From contig DAOPZY010000001.1 of the NCBI GenBank assembly GCA_035353615.1, forward strand, positions 62,001-126,000: a stretch of DNA of 64,000 nucleotides, written 5' to 3'. Of the stretch, positions 51,505 to 61,200 are shown piece by piece (position 1 is the first letter of the stretch; each line of letters begins with the position of its first letter). The stretch is from CAXXOK01 sp035353615 (GTDB taxonomy: Bacteria; Bacillota; Clostridia; Christensenellales; Aristaeellaceae). Below the pieces are notes generated by a model. That model saw only the letters and a program-made list of their open reading frames with translations, did no database searches and was not told where the DNA came from. Both the position numbers and the translations under genes were made by a program.

Positions 51505-52443
51505 ATGAACGGAATTCCGTCGTCAGCCGCCCCATGGAAAGCGCCCGCGATCCCGGAAACCATCCCTCAGGGGGATATGCCGGGCGACCGCATCCATATT
51601 GGACAAAACCACATTCAAAAAGCGAACGTGATTTTCCCCGAGCTGCTCGCCCTTTTGCCGAAGGTGTTCGCGGCCAACCCATACGGCCGCGCCGTGCTAG
51701 CCGTGTGCGGCGGGTCCGGCGTTGGCAAATCGGAAACCGCGTCGCTGCTTTCGTACTATTTTACCCAGATCGGGATTGGCAGTTACACCCTGAGCGGCGA
51801 CAATTACCCGCACCGCATCCCCAAGCTCAACGATGCGGAGCGGTTGCGCATTTTCCGCGCCGACGGCCTGAAGGGGCTGGTTTCCAACGGCCTATACACG
51901 CTGGAACGCGGGGAAAGGGTTCGTGTCTTGCAAAAGGAGGATCGGGACGCCGACCCGGCCCTCGCGCAAGCCGATCCTTGGCTGGCCGCGTACCAGCGTG
52001 AAGGCCGCGCGTCGCTGGCTGGCTATTTAGGCACGCCGGCAGAACTGGACTTTTCGGAGCTGAACGCGATCCTGTCCCAGTTCAAAAACGGCGCGCCCTC
52101 CATACTGCTCAAGCGCATGGGCCGAGAAGAAACCGCGCTGTGGTATGAGCCGGTCGATTTTTCCGCTGTGCGCGTGCTCGTCGTGGAATGGACGCATGGC
52201 AACAGCGACTATTTACGCGGGGTGGACGTGCCCATCCTGCTCAACAGCACGCCCAGCGAAACCCTCGCGTACCGGAAGGCGCGCAACCGTGACGGCGCGA
52301 CGGACAGCCCGTTTACCACCCTTGTGCTTGCATTGGAGCAGCAAAAGCTGGAAGCGCAGGCGTCCAAAGCCAAGCTGATTGTGACCAAAACCGGCGAGTT
52401 GTGTTCCTACCGCGATTATCGCAGGCTGATGGCGGAGGCGTAA
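51505..52443 (+). CDS. P-loop kinase of the adenylylsulfate/uridine kinase type
   Basis: A 312-residue protein with Walker A CGGSGVGKSETASLL, a substrate region YTLSGDNYPHRIP, a Walker B-like VLVVEWTHGNS and a lid RKARNRDGAT. Such proteins are sometimes labelled adenylylsulfate kinase, but the sequence is closer to uridine/phosphoribulokinase-type sugar kinases and no sulfate genes are near. It is 2 nt upstream of the sucrose phosphorylase start and under the LacI-type promoter, so it probably phosphorylates a sugar or sugar intermediate. AGGAGGA precedes ATG 51505. The function is inferred from context only. Confidence 0.7.
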   Translation: MNGIPSSAAPWKAPAIPETIPQGDMPGDRIHIGQNHIQKANVIFPELLALLPKVFAANPYGRAVLAVCGGSGVGKSETASLLSYYFTQIGIGSYTLSGDNYPHRIPKLNDAERLRIFRADGLKGLVSNGLYTLERGERVRVLQKEDRDADPALAQADPWLAAYQREGRASLAGYLGTPAELDFSELNAILSQFKNGAPSILLKRMGREETALWYEPVDFSAVRVLVVEWTHGNSDYLRGVDVPILLNSTPSETLAYRKARNRDGATDSPFTTLVLALEQQKLEAQASKAKLIVTKTGELCSYRDYRRLMAEA

Positions 52444-52445
52444 CG

Positions 52446-54161
52446 ATGGATAAGCCCATTTACGACTCTTTTACCCACGGGCCCATGCTGAACGCTTATC
52501 CCGACAGTCTTGGCACAAACCTTAGCGATCTGGTGCTCGTTTTGCAAAAGGAGGCTATGCGCGGCGCCTTTGCTTCCGCCTACCTCCTGCCCAGCCTTTT
52601 TAATACCGATCTGGATCGGGGTTTTTCAATCATTGACTATCAGCTGAACGAGCTGTATGCCACGCGGGATGATCTGGACACGATCAGCGCTCTGGGGATC
52701 AACCTGAAACTGGATTTTTTGGTGAATCACGCTTCCGTGCTGTCCCCGCAGTTTCAGGACATTCTCAAAAACGGGGAAAATTCCCGCTACCGTGACTTTT
52801 TTATTGATTGGAACCGGTTTTGGCAGGGTCACGGCGATATGACCGAAGGCGGCTACATTCAACCATATGAATCAGAAATTCGGGATATGTTTTTTCGCAA
52901 ACCGGGATTGCCCTTGCTGATGGTTCGCTTTCCGGATGGCCGCCGCGTGCCGTACTGGAACACGTTTTATCAGGAAATTCGCTACCCGCGTGTGGATGAA
53001 CAGGACCTGATGCGCATAACAAACCTTCAGTACGCCGCCGCGCAAGCGCTGGCGGCGCGGGTCAATCAAGCGCTGGACGAGGGCCAAACGCCTGATGGCA
53101 TCGATTACGGCGTTTGGGAACGCGCGCGCCCCGCAGTTACAGAGTGGCTGGAATCGGGGCGCAAGTATCTGGGGCAGATGGATTTGAACCTGAACTGCCC
53201 GGAGGTTTGGGCCTACTATGAGCAAACGCTGGCTACTCTCGCCGGCTACGGCGCGCAAACCGTGCGGCTGGACGCGTTCGCCTATGCGCCCAAAGCGCCG
53301 GGCAGGCGCAACTTTCTCAACGAGCCGGAAACCTGGGCCTTGCTGAGCCGCCTGCGGGAAATGGCCGACCGGTACGGCCTGACGCTTTTGCCCGAAATCC
53401 ACGCCAGTTATGCCGAAAAAACCTATGAGCGCCTTGCGCGGGAGGGATACCCGTGTTATGACTTTTTTCTGCCCGGATTGGTGATCGACGCGCTGGAACG
53501 CGGCACTGGCGACTTTCTGTGCCTGTGGGCGCGGGAGCAGAAGCAAAAGGGCATCCGCACCGTTACCATGCTGGGCTGCCACGACGGCATCCCTCTGCTG
53601 GATTTGAAAGGGCTTCTGCCGGAGGAGCAGATCGATCGCCTGATCCAAACTGTCGTTGCCCGCGGCGGGCTGGTCAAGGATTTGCACGGCCAAAAAAATG
53701 TTTACTATCAGGTTAACGCCACCTATTTCAGCGCCTTGGGGGAAGATGAGCGAAAGCTGCTGCTGGCGCGCGCCCTGCAACTGTTTATGCCGGGCAAGCC
53801 CCAAATCTGGTATCTGGACCTGTTTGCGGGCCGCAACGATCTGGAGGCCGCGCGGCGCGCCGGCTCGGCCGGGCACAAGGAAATCAATCGCACCAACCTT
53901 ACCCTGCCGCAGGTGGATGCGGCCCTCCGGCGCGGCGTTGTGTGCGATCAGCTGACGCTGCTGCGCTTCCGCAACTCGTGCCCCGCCTTTGGGTTTACGG
54001 CGGATTTAACCGTCCGCCAACCCAGCCGGGAAGCCATCGTTTTGGAATGGCAGCAGCAGGGCTACCGCGCCCGATTGGAAGCTAACCTGCAAACCTTCGC
54101 GTTTTCCGTAACCGCATTCGCCCCGGACGGGCAATCAACGGCTGTGCTGGCGCAGGCGTAG
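52446..54161 (+). CDS. GH13 sucrose phosphorylase-like enzyme
   Basis: A 571-residue GH13 subfamily 18 protein. Visible are DFLVNHASVLSPQFQDIL near the start, the nucleophile in TVRLDAFAYAPKAPG, the acid/base in LLPEIHASYAEK and the transition-state Asp in LGCHDGIPLLDLKG. It has the length and insertions of sucrose phosphorylases, which turn sucrose and phosphate into glucose 1-phosphate and fructose, or of sucrose 6'-phosphate phosphorylase. GGAGG is before ATG 52446. It ends the operon at a strong terminator. Confidence 0.88.
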   Translation: MDKPIYDSFTHGPMLNAYPDSLGTNLSDLVLVLQKEAMRGAFASAYLLPSLFNTDLDRGFSIIDYQLNELYATRDDLDTISALGINLKLDFLVNHASVLSPQFQDILKNGENSRYRDFFIDWNRFWQGHGDMTEGGYIQPYESEIRDMFFRKPGLPLLMVRFPDGRRVPYWNTFYQEIRYPRVDEQDLMRITNLQYAAAQALAARVNQALDEGQTPDGIDYGVWERARPAVTEWLESGRKYLGQMDLNLNCPEVWAYYEQTLATLAGYGAQTVRLDAFAYAPKAPGRRNFLNEPETWALLSRLREMADRYGLTLLPEIHASYAEKTYERLAREGYPCYDFFLPGLVIDALERGTGDFLCLWAREQKQKGIRTVTMLGCHDGIPLLDLKGLLPEEQIDRLIQTVVARGGLVKDLHGQKNVYYQVNATYFSALGEDERKLLLARALQLFMPGKPQIWYLDLFAGRNDLEAARRAGSAGHKEINRTNLTLPQVDAALRRGVVCDQLTLLRFRNSCPAFGFTADLTVRQPSREAIVLEWQQQGYRARLEANLQTFAFSVTAFAPDGQSTAVLAQA

Positions 54162-54189
54162 TCCTCCATCACGCGCATTTAACGCAATC

Positions 54190-54232
54190 GAAAAGCCGAA
54201 CCGAAACACGGGTTGTTTCGGTTCGGCTTTTC
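54190..54232. terminator. Bidirectional terminator after the sucrose operon
   Basis: GAAAAGCCGAACCGAAAC and GTTTCGGTTCGGCTTTTC form a perfect 18-bp stem with a 7-nt loop; the A- and T-rich ends fit termination on both strands. Confidence 0.92.
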
Positions 54233-54309
54233 AAACAGGCGAGGTCACGGAAACGCCCTCGGCAGGCCATTTGGAGCCCGCGCAGGAGGGTTGAGCCTTA
54301 CGCCCTTAG

Positions 54310-56670
54310 TCAGGCCTGATGGTTTACTTCAGCAATGAAAATTTCAACAATGTGGGGGTCAAACTGCGTGCCGGCGTTCCTCGTGATCTCCGCAATCGCG
54401 TCAGGGTGGGTCATGGCTTTGCGGTAAGCCCGATCCTGCGTCATGGCGTCGTACGCGTCCACCACCGCGATAATGCGCGAAAGCAGCGGGATGCGTTCGC
54501 CGCTCAGACCCTGCGGGTAGCCCGTGCCATCCCACCGTTCATGGTGGCACAGAATGCTTTCCGCAACAGGAATCAGGTCCGGGGAGGATGCGGCGATCCG
54601 ATAACCGATTTCGGGATGCCGCTTCATTTCTTCCCATTCGGCCTCGTCCAGTTTCCCCGGTTTGGTCAGGATATGGTCGCTGATGCCCACTTTCCCGATA
54701 TCATGAAGCGTGGCCAGCAATTCCAGCCGCCCCTGATCGATCTGCGACAGCCCCAGCGCGTTGGCGACCGCTTTGGCCAGATCCACCAGCCGCTCGGCAT
54801 GCTCCTCGGTTTCATGGCTTTTTTCAAGCATGGTCGCCTTGATGGAGGAAATGATAGCGCTGTGGGAGCTTTGGTGCTCCAGCAGCTTACGCTGATACAT
54901 ATATTCCTCCGCGGTCTTCAGCACCTGCGTCATTTCCTGATCGGCGGTCGCTTTGGTTGCATACCCCATGGAAACGCTGTGGGTAAAGCGGTTTTTCGCA
55001 ATGCTCGCGTCAAACGCGCTCAGGGTCGACTGAATCTGGTTCAGGATGGCCATGGCGCTTGCCGCATCGGTTTTTGGCATCAGTATGCAAAACTCATCTC
55101 CGCCGGTTCTGGCTACGGTATCCGTGCTCCGGCAGCAACTGCCGATCATCCGGGCGCATTCCACAATCAACCGGTCCCCCTCGGCATGCCCGAACGCGTC
55201 GTTGACCAGCTTCACGCCGTTGATATCCCCAATCAGCACGGATAGCGGCAGTTGGCTGGAGGTATCTACACGTTTCAGCTCATCCTCAAAAAACCTGCGA
55301 TTGTATAAATCCGTCAAATAGTCGTGATAGCTCAGGTAAAGCAGGTTCGCTTCCGCAACCTTCTTTTCCGTTGTATCGCCTGAAAAACCGAGGTAGCGGT
55401 CCTCCGCCACCCTGACAGCGCTGATGGACCACCACCGCACCGAGCCGTTTTGATGCAGGTATTTCAACTCCGCGTTCATCCGGCCTGAGGTTTTCAGCGT
55501 TTCAAAGCTCGCTCGCGCGCCGGGCAGCGATTCCTGCGCGGTAATGTCCATCACGGTCATTTGCAGCAGCCGATCCCGACTGTATCCGGTGATCGCGGTA
55601 GTCGCGCGGTTCACCTCCACATATCGCCCCTGATCGTTGATCACGCATACCGCGTACGGCGCGTTTTCGATGTAATCGCTGTATTTGGCCTCGCTGGCGC
55701 GCAGTTCTTCCTCGCCCAGCTTTTGCTTGGTAATATCCTGAAGAATGCAGTGAGTCTGTAAAAACTGCCCGTTCGCGCCATAGCTGATTTTGCCTTCAAA
55801 CGCGATAAACACCGGCTGGCTGTGTTTGCCGATCATTTGAAATTCGCTGTGGATATGCCCCTGCGCCTTAAACTGCGGAAACCTTCGTAAAAAGCTTTCC
55901 CGATCTTCCGGGTACAGGAACTCCTCAAACTGCCTGCCGATCACTTCTTCCCGGGTATAGCCCAATGTATCCAGCCATTGCTGGTTCACTTCCAAAAACC
56001 GGCCCTCCGCGTCCAGCGATTGGTAACCAAGCGGCGCTTTGTCAAACAGGCTGCGGAACCGTTCTTCGGACTGCTTCAACTGCACCTGTATATCCCGGTA
56101 CTGCTGCTGGCGCAACAAAAGCAGGCCAAGCAACACCGAAGCGGTGGGATAAATCACCATCACCGGCAGCGAAATCGCCCGGATCACCGTCAGGCTGTTG
56201 GGGTAGGGCAACAGCAGCATGCACAAAAGCATCGTCAGGTGAACAACCACACTCATTATATATATTTTCAGCCAACGCCAGACCTTGAGTTTGGGAAAAA
56301 CCCAGCGCCGCCACGCAAGGCCGATCAGCGCGCTGGTCAGGATTACCGCGATCCCCGGCAACGCGCCCGCGCCGCCCACGCTAAGCCTGAAAACAATGGC
56401 CGTAACAACCGTCATGGCCGTGGGCAGCACGCCGAAAATCAATGCGGTTACGCTAATCAGGATTGAACGCGTATCGTACACAATCCCGGGTTGCAGCGTG
56501 AACGCCAGATTCATCACAACAATGCAGACAATGGATATCATCAGGCCGCTGAAAACGGTCTTGATCCGGGCGTACCGATCCGGCAACAGATAAGTCACAT
56601 CCAGAATTACAGACAATACCAACAAAATGGCAACGTTGTTAAAAAATGCTGTCATCAGATTCTGCTGCAT
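54310..56670 (-). CDS. LytS-like membrane PAS-PAS-GGDEF-HD-GYP protein
   Basis: A 786-residue sensor. The N-terminal 190 residues form about five to six helices of the 5TMR-LYT type (SGLMISIVCIVVMNLAFTLQ with FGVLPTAMTVVTAIVFRL). Two PAS domains follow (ERFRSLFDKAPLGYQSLD and AKYSDYIENAPYAVCVI), then a GGDEF domain with intact TGGDEF near 522 and an HD-GYP domain with LHDIGKVG near 653 and HHERWDGTGYP near 712. It may make or destroy cyclic-di-GMP in response to signals at the membrane. ATG 56670 follows AGGAAAG. Confidence 0.92.
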   Translation of the reverse strand: MQQNLMTAFFNNVAILLVLSVILDVTYLLPDRYARIKTVFSGLMISIVCIVVMNLAFTLQPGIVYDTRSILISVTALIFGVLPTAMTVVTAIVFRLSVGGAGALPGIAVILTSALIGLAWRRWVFPKLKVWRWLKIYIMSVVVHLTMLLCMLLLPYPNSLTVIRAISLPVMVIYPTASVLLGLLLLRQQQYRDIQVQLKQSEERFRSLFDKAPLGYQSLDAEGRFLEVNQQWLDTLGYTREEVIGRQFEEFLYPEDRESFLRRFPQFKAQGHIHSEFQMIGKHSQPVFIAFEGKISYGANGQFLQTHCILQDITKQKLGEEELRASEAKYSDYIENAPYAVCVINDQGRYVEVNRATTAITGYSRDRLLQMTVMDITAQESLPGARASFETLKTSGRMNAELKYLHQNGSVRWWSISAVRVAEDRYLGFSGDTTEKKVAEANLLYLSYHDYLTDLYNRRFFEDELKRVDTSSQLPLSVLIGDINGVKLVNDAFGHAEGDRLIVECARMIGSCCRSTDTVARTGGDEFCILMPKTDAASAMAILNQIQSTLSAFDASIAKNRFTHSVSMGYATKATADQEMTQVLKTAEEYMYQRKLLEHQSSHSAIISSIKATMLEKSHETEEHAERLVDLAKAVANALGLSQIDQGRLELLATLHDIGKVGISDHILTKPGKLDEAEWEEMKRHPEIGYRIAASSPDLIPVAESILCHHERWDGTGYPQGLSGERIPLLSRIIAVVDAYDAMTQDRAYRKAMTHPDAIAEITRNAGTQFDPHIVEIFIAEVNHQA

Positions 56671-56792
56671 ATTGTTACTTCTTTCCTGCCGCCGGTCGGT
56701 TCGTTCCCTCCAACGCATTTACCGCAGTCAGTAAAAATCCTTTTCCAAGGGTTGTGAGGGATCCGCTTGCCACACGATGCCGCCATATTTTT

Positions 56793-56821
56793 ATTATAAC
56801 AAATCGACCGCCGCTTTTCAA
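56793..56821 (-). promoter_or_regulatory. Promoter of the LytS-like sensor gene
   Basis: On the minus strand TTGAAA (56821-56816) and TATAAT (56798-56793) are 17 nt apart. The 5' leader of about 115 nt shows no cyclic-di-GMP riboswitch core that I can recognise. Confidence 0.8.
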
Positions 56822-56900
56822 CGTCGGTCGGTTATTCGGCGGCAATTTCACGCCGGCGGGCAATGGCGCGGGCTTCTGCGGGCGCGGATGCGCCCCCTTG

Positions 56901-57743
56901 CTATCGCCCTTGCTGAGCCTGCACGGGTATCCAGATATCCACCGCGCACCGGTCGTTGGCTTCATCCCACAGCCGGTATTGCTCCACAGTAGGCAAATCC
57001 AGCTGCCGATAGGCGCTTTGCGGCATAAACTCGCCGTAAATTCTCCGCCATGCGTTTGCCAGCGTCCGCCCGCCAATGCTGCCTTGAGCGGTGAAAATCA
57101 GCCAGGTCGCCTTGGGGCAGGCATAGCGGTCCATGCCGTCAAAATCCTGCCCACCGTACTCGGCGCCGCAAAAGTAGTCGTTGTTCCCCTGAGCGTCAAA
57201 CCCAAAACACAGGCCCAGATCACAATCGTGTTGGCAAATAGCCCGCACCTTTTCCATCACGCCTTCGGCCTTGGCAATCGCCCAGGTTCCGCCGCCCTGC
57301 GGGGTGGTGCGCCGGATGCCGAGCACCTGAAACGCTTCCTTTTCCACCACTTTGTATTCCATTTCTTCCACCCCCGCAATCATCAGCGTAAACGTAAGCC
57401 GGGGATAATACTTGACCACAGCGTCCGCCCTGCGCGCTTCCTGCGGGGTAATGCCGTGCAGGCGTTTGAACGCGGCGGCAAAAGCATCGGCGGAATCGTA
57501 CCCGTACCGCACGGCGATGTCCAGAATGCGCTGATCCGTGTTTTGCAACTCATAGGCTGCGCGGGAAAGCCTTCTGCGGCGCAGGTATTCCGAGAGCGAT
57601 ACCCCGGTGACCGGCCCGAAGGAACGCTGAAACACGCTATAGGGGCATGTCATGATCCGGCTGATGGCATCCGGGTCCACCTCGCCGGTTAAGCGCCCTT
57701 CCAAATCGTCCATCACGCGGTTCATCCGATCCACCCATTCCAT
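56901..57743 (-). CDS. AraC-family regulator with GyrI-like effector domain
   Basis: The 280-residue protein begins with two helix-turn-helix motifs (LEGRLTGEVDPDAISRIMTC and YGYDSADAFAAAFKRLHG) and ends with a GyrI/SOUL-like effector-binding domain (EYKVVEKEAFQVLGIRRTT to CAVDIWIPVQ). ATG 57743 is preceded by GGAAGGA. This layout is that of Rob/BmrR-like sensors of amphipathic or drug-like ligands. It is not in an operon. The ligand is unknown. Confidence 0.88.
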   Translation of the reverse strand: MEWVDRMNRVMDDLEGRLTGEVDPDAISRIMTCPYSVFQRSFGPVTGVSLSEYLRRRRLSRAAYELQNTDQRILDIAVRYGYDSADAFAAAFKRLHGITPQEARRADAVVKYYPRLTFTLMIAGVEEMEYKVVEKEAFQVLGIRRTTPQGGGTWAIAKAEGVMEKVRAICQHDCDLGLCFGFDAQGNNDYFCGAEYGGQDFDGMDRYACPKATWLIFTAQGSIGGRTLANAWRRIYGEFMPQSAYRQLDLPTVEQYRLWDEANDRCAVDIWIPVQAQQGR

Positions 57744-57989
57744 GCCAATCCTTCCTTTCCAAACGAGTATATCACGGCGGAACGCGGGCCATCCGATTTT
57801 CAGCGTACAAATTTTCTCGGTTGGGCAGTTGCGGTTGCGCCGGTTCATGGGAAAGCCAAGGTTTGACAATCGGTCGGGCAGGCGGGATGGTTCGGAAGGC
57901 TCCTCGGGTCTCCCGCGCCGCCGCTTTAGCATTAACCCGGTCTTTCACGCGCGGCTTTCCTCCCAGGTCGTCAATGCCAGGCGATTTCA

Positions 57990-58017
57990 TTGACATTGAC
58001 TGGGTTTTCAGTATAAT
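57990..58017 (+). promoter_or_regulatory. Promoter of the STAND gene
   Basis: TTGACA (57990-57995) and TATAAT (58012-58017) are 16 nt apart. A second TTGACT at 57996 overlaps the spacer. Transcription would start near 58025, giving a leader of about 250 nt to ATG 58273 if that start is used. Confidence 0.75.
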
Positions 58018-58272
58018 TGTGATAGAGTATATTCGCGTCTGAACAGGCGGAAGTCCATGATCCCGGGATACGACGCCATGGGGCAATGCGCCCCGGTGTT
58101 TCCCGTACCATGCCGCGCCCCTTTCGGCTTTGCCTTCCCGCAAGGTTTCGGGCCTTGGGCGGTTCCAAAGGCAACCGTTACGCCAAGCCAGCGCGCGAAA
58201 CAGGCCCGTCACAGTCACAACAGAACACCCCCCACCGAAGCCCCGTGCGCAGGCACAGAAAGGGAAACGCCG

Positions 58273-61200
58273 ATGCCACAGCAGTCCAGAACCTTCCGGC
58301 TGTTTGTCAGCTCCACCTTCGGCGATATGAAAAGCGAACGCAGTCTGCTCCAGGCGCGCGTGTTTCCGCTGCTCAGGCAGCTGTGCGAGCGTCATGGCGC
58401 AAGGTTTCAGGCGGTCGATCTCCGTTGGGGCGTGAGCGAAGCCTCCCAGATGGACCAGCAGACCATGCGCATTTGCCTGAGCGAGATCACCCGTTGCCAA
58501 CGCATCACCCCCAAGCCGAATTTCCTGATCCTGCTTGGGGATCGGTACGGGTGGTTGCCCCTGCCGGAAAAAATACTTAAAACGGAGTTTGAACGCTTAA
58601 CGCCCTTTTGGGACGAAGCGGAACAAGCCCTGATCGGCCATTGGTACCGGTTGGATGAAAACGCTTTGCCCGCGGAATACCGCTTGCAGCCCAAAACGGA
58701 GGAATACCGGGATCCGCAGCGGTGGGCGCCGCTTGAAGCGAGCATCCGCGACGGTTTGCAAAAAGCCGCCGACAGCGCCGCGCTCCCGGAGGATGCTCGC
58801 GCAAAATACTTCGCGTCCGCTACCCATCAGGAGATTCTCCACGGCGTGCTGCACCCGCTGCCTGGTTTGGAGGAGGCCCGGAAGCATGTGTTCGCCTATG
58901 CCCGTGAAATGCAAAATCCGCCACCCGCGGACGCGTCCACAGCTTACCTTGAGCCGGATTCCCAGCATCGCAGCCAGATGAACGCGCTCAAGCGCGAGCT
59001 GAAGCAGAGCTTGGGCGGGCATTATGTTCCCTATGCCGCGCGGTGGGCGGAGCGCGAAATCGCCCTTGCGGATGCGGATGGGTTTGTTAACCGCGTTTAT
59101 TCGGATTTGAGCGCCATCATCGCGCGTCAGTTGGCCGAGTTGCCGCCTGCGGATACGATGGGTCAGGAGCTTCGCCTGCAGGACAGGTTTCTGCAAACCC
59201 ACACGGAGTTTTTTCAGGGACGCGCAGCCGCTCTGCGCGCGCTCCATACCTACGTTCAAACCGGTAACGGTGGCAAAATTTTTGCGCTGGTGGGCGACGC
59301 CGGTTCCGGAAAATCCAGCTTGATGGCTCAGGCTATCCGGCTGGAGCAACCCCGCCACAGGGTGTTTTACCGTTTCATCGGCATCAGCTCGGCTTCTTCG
59401 GCGGCATATTCCCTGCTAACCGGCCTATGCGCACAGATGGAGGTCGATCTGGGCGTTCCTCCGCCAGAGCGTACCGTAAGCCGGCAGACCCGGAACGACG
59501 ATCCTTTGGTAACGCTGAAGGATCGGCTGATGCGGTGCCTGCGGCAGGCAACAGCCGAGCGTCCGGTGCTTGTTTATCTGGACGCGCTGGATCAGTTGAC
59601 CCACACCGAAGCCGCGCCGTCGCTGGACTGGCTTCCGTGGGATTTGCCGGAGCACGCGCGGGTGATCGTTTCCGCCACAACGCCGCTGGCGGCGCAGCTG
59701 TCGGATACGGCCCTGTATCCGCTGCCCTACCTGACGTTTGGGGAAAGCAAAGCCATCCTGACCGGCTGGCTGAAAGCGGCGGACCGGCAACTGACCGATG
59801 CGCAATGGGACAGCCTATTTCAGGCATGCGGTTCCAGCCTGCTGGCCATCCATCTGCGCATGATTTTTGAGCAGGTTCGCCATTGGCATTCCTACGATGT
59901 GGATCAAACCGTGCCGGCTGATTTTCCCACCGCGTTCGGGATTTATCTGGATCGGCTGGAAAAGGAGCACACGCCGGAGATTGTCGCCCGGGTGCTGGGA
60001 TTCATCGTTTCCGGCAAGGAAAGCGGAATGCGGGAGGATGAAATTCTCGACCTGATGGCCTACGACAGCGTTTGCTGGAATCAGTTTTTGCTGCGTTGCC
60101 ACCCGGAACAGGTAGCGGAAGTGAAGGCGATGGGCAAGGTGCCAATCGTCGTTTGGTCAAGGCTGTATCTGGACCTTGAACCGTACCTGACGGACCGTGA
60201 AACCGCCGGGGAAGTGGTCACGGGGTTTTTTCACCGTCAGTTTACGCAGTTGGCCCGTGAACGGTACGCCGCGGACGAGCAGGGGATGCTGCTGCATCGG
60301 CTGTTAGCGGAATATTTTACGCAAAAGCCTCTGTACCTTGGCGGCGAGCCGGACGGCAAGCCAAATGTTCGCAAGGTATTTGAGCAGCCCTGGCAACAGC
60401 TGCAAGGCGGGCTGATGTCCGAGGCGATCGGCACGCTCACGGATTTTGCTTTTTGCAAAGCGAAGTGCGATTGCGGGCTTGTCATGGACCTGACGGAGGA
60501 TGATTTGCTGCTGGAGCGTAAAAGCACGCCAGAGAGCAACGTCCATTCCAACCTTCGCTATGCCCAAACGGCTTTGACGGACGTTCGCGCCTTGCCGCGC
60601 GATGCGCTGGACTTCAGCAACTTTTTCAACCGGTTCTGCTATCGGCTGGATCGGGAGCCGGATCTGTTGCTGCCGCTGGCCTATAACTATGAAGCCGACG
60701 GAAAGCTGCATGCCGAGGCAAAACGGCGGCTTGGGGCGGGCCTGATGGCCAATCAGCCTTGGCTTTTGCTGCTGGACCTGCCCATACGCAGCGTTCGCCC
60801 GCTGGAAAAACTGTTGCTGACCGGGCACAGCGACACGGTGCGGGGGCTGGCGGTATCCGCCGATGAACAGTTGCTATATTCCTGCAGCGACGACGATACC
60901 GTTAAAATATGGAAAATCGAAACCGGGGCATGCCTGAAAACCATCCGCTGCAAGCAAAAAGGGGTAAACGCGCTTGCGGTTTCCAAAAAAGGGGACCGAA
61001 TCGCAACCGGCGGCAACAACGGAACCGTTCTGGTTTGGGATGCCGCCGGCAATTGCCTTGGGGAACTGAAAGGCCACGAAGGCAAGGTGTTAACCGTCGC
61101 CATGTCCAAAAACGGCAAGCGCCTGGCATCCGGCGGAACGGATCGGGAAATTATCGTATGGGATCTGCTGGATCAAGGCAGGGTGCAATCCTTCCGGTTG

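Noticed and set aside
56671..56786. Cyclic-di-GMP riboswitch in the leader of the LytS-like sensor gene
   Set aside because: The GEMM core (GCAAAGCC-type) is not present.
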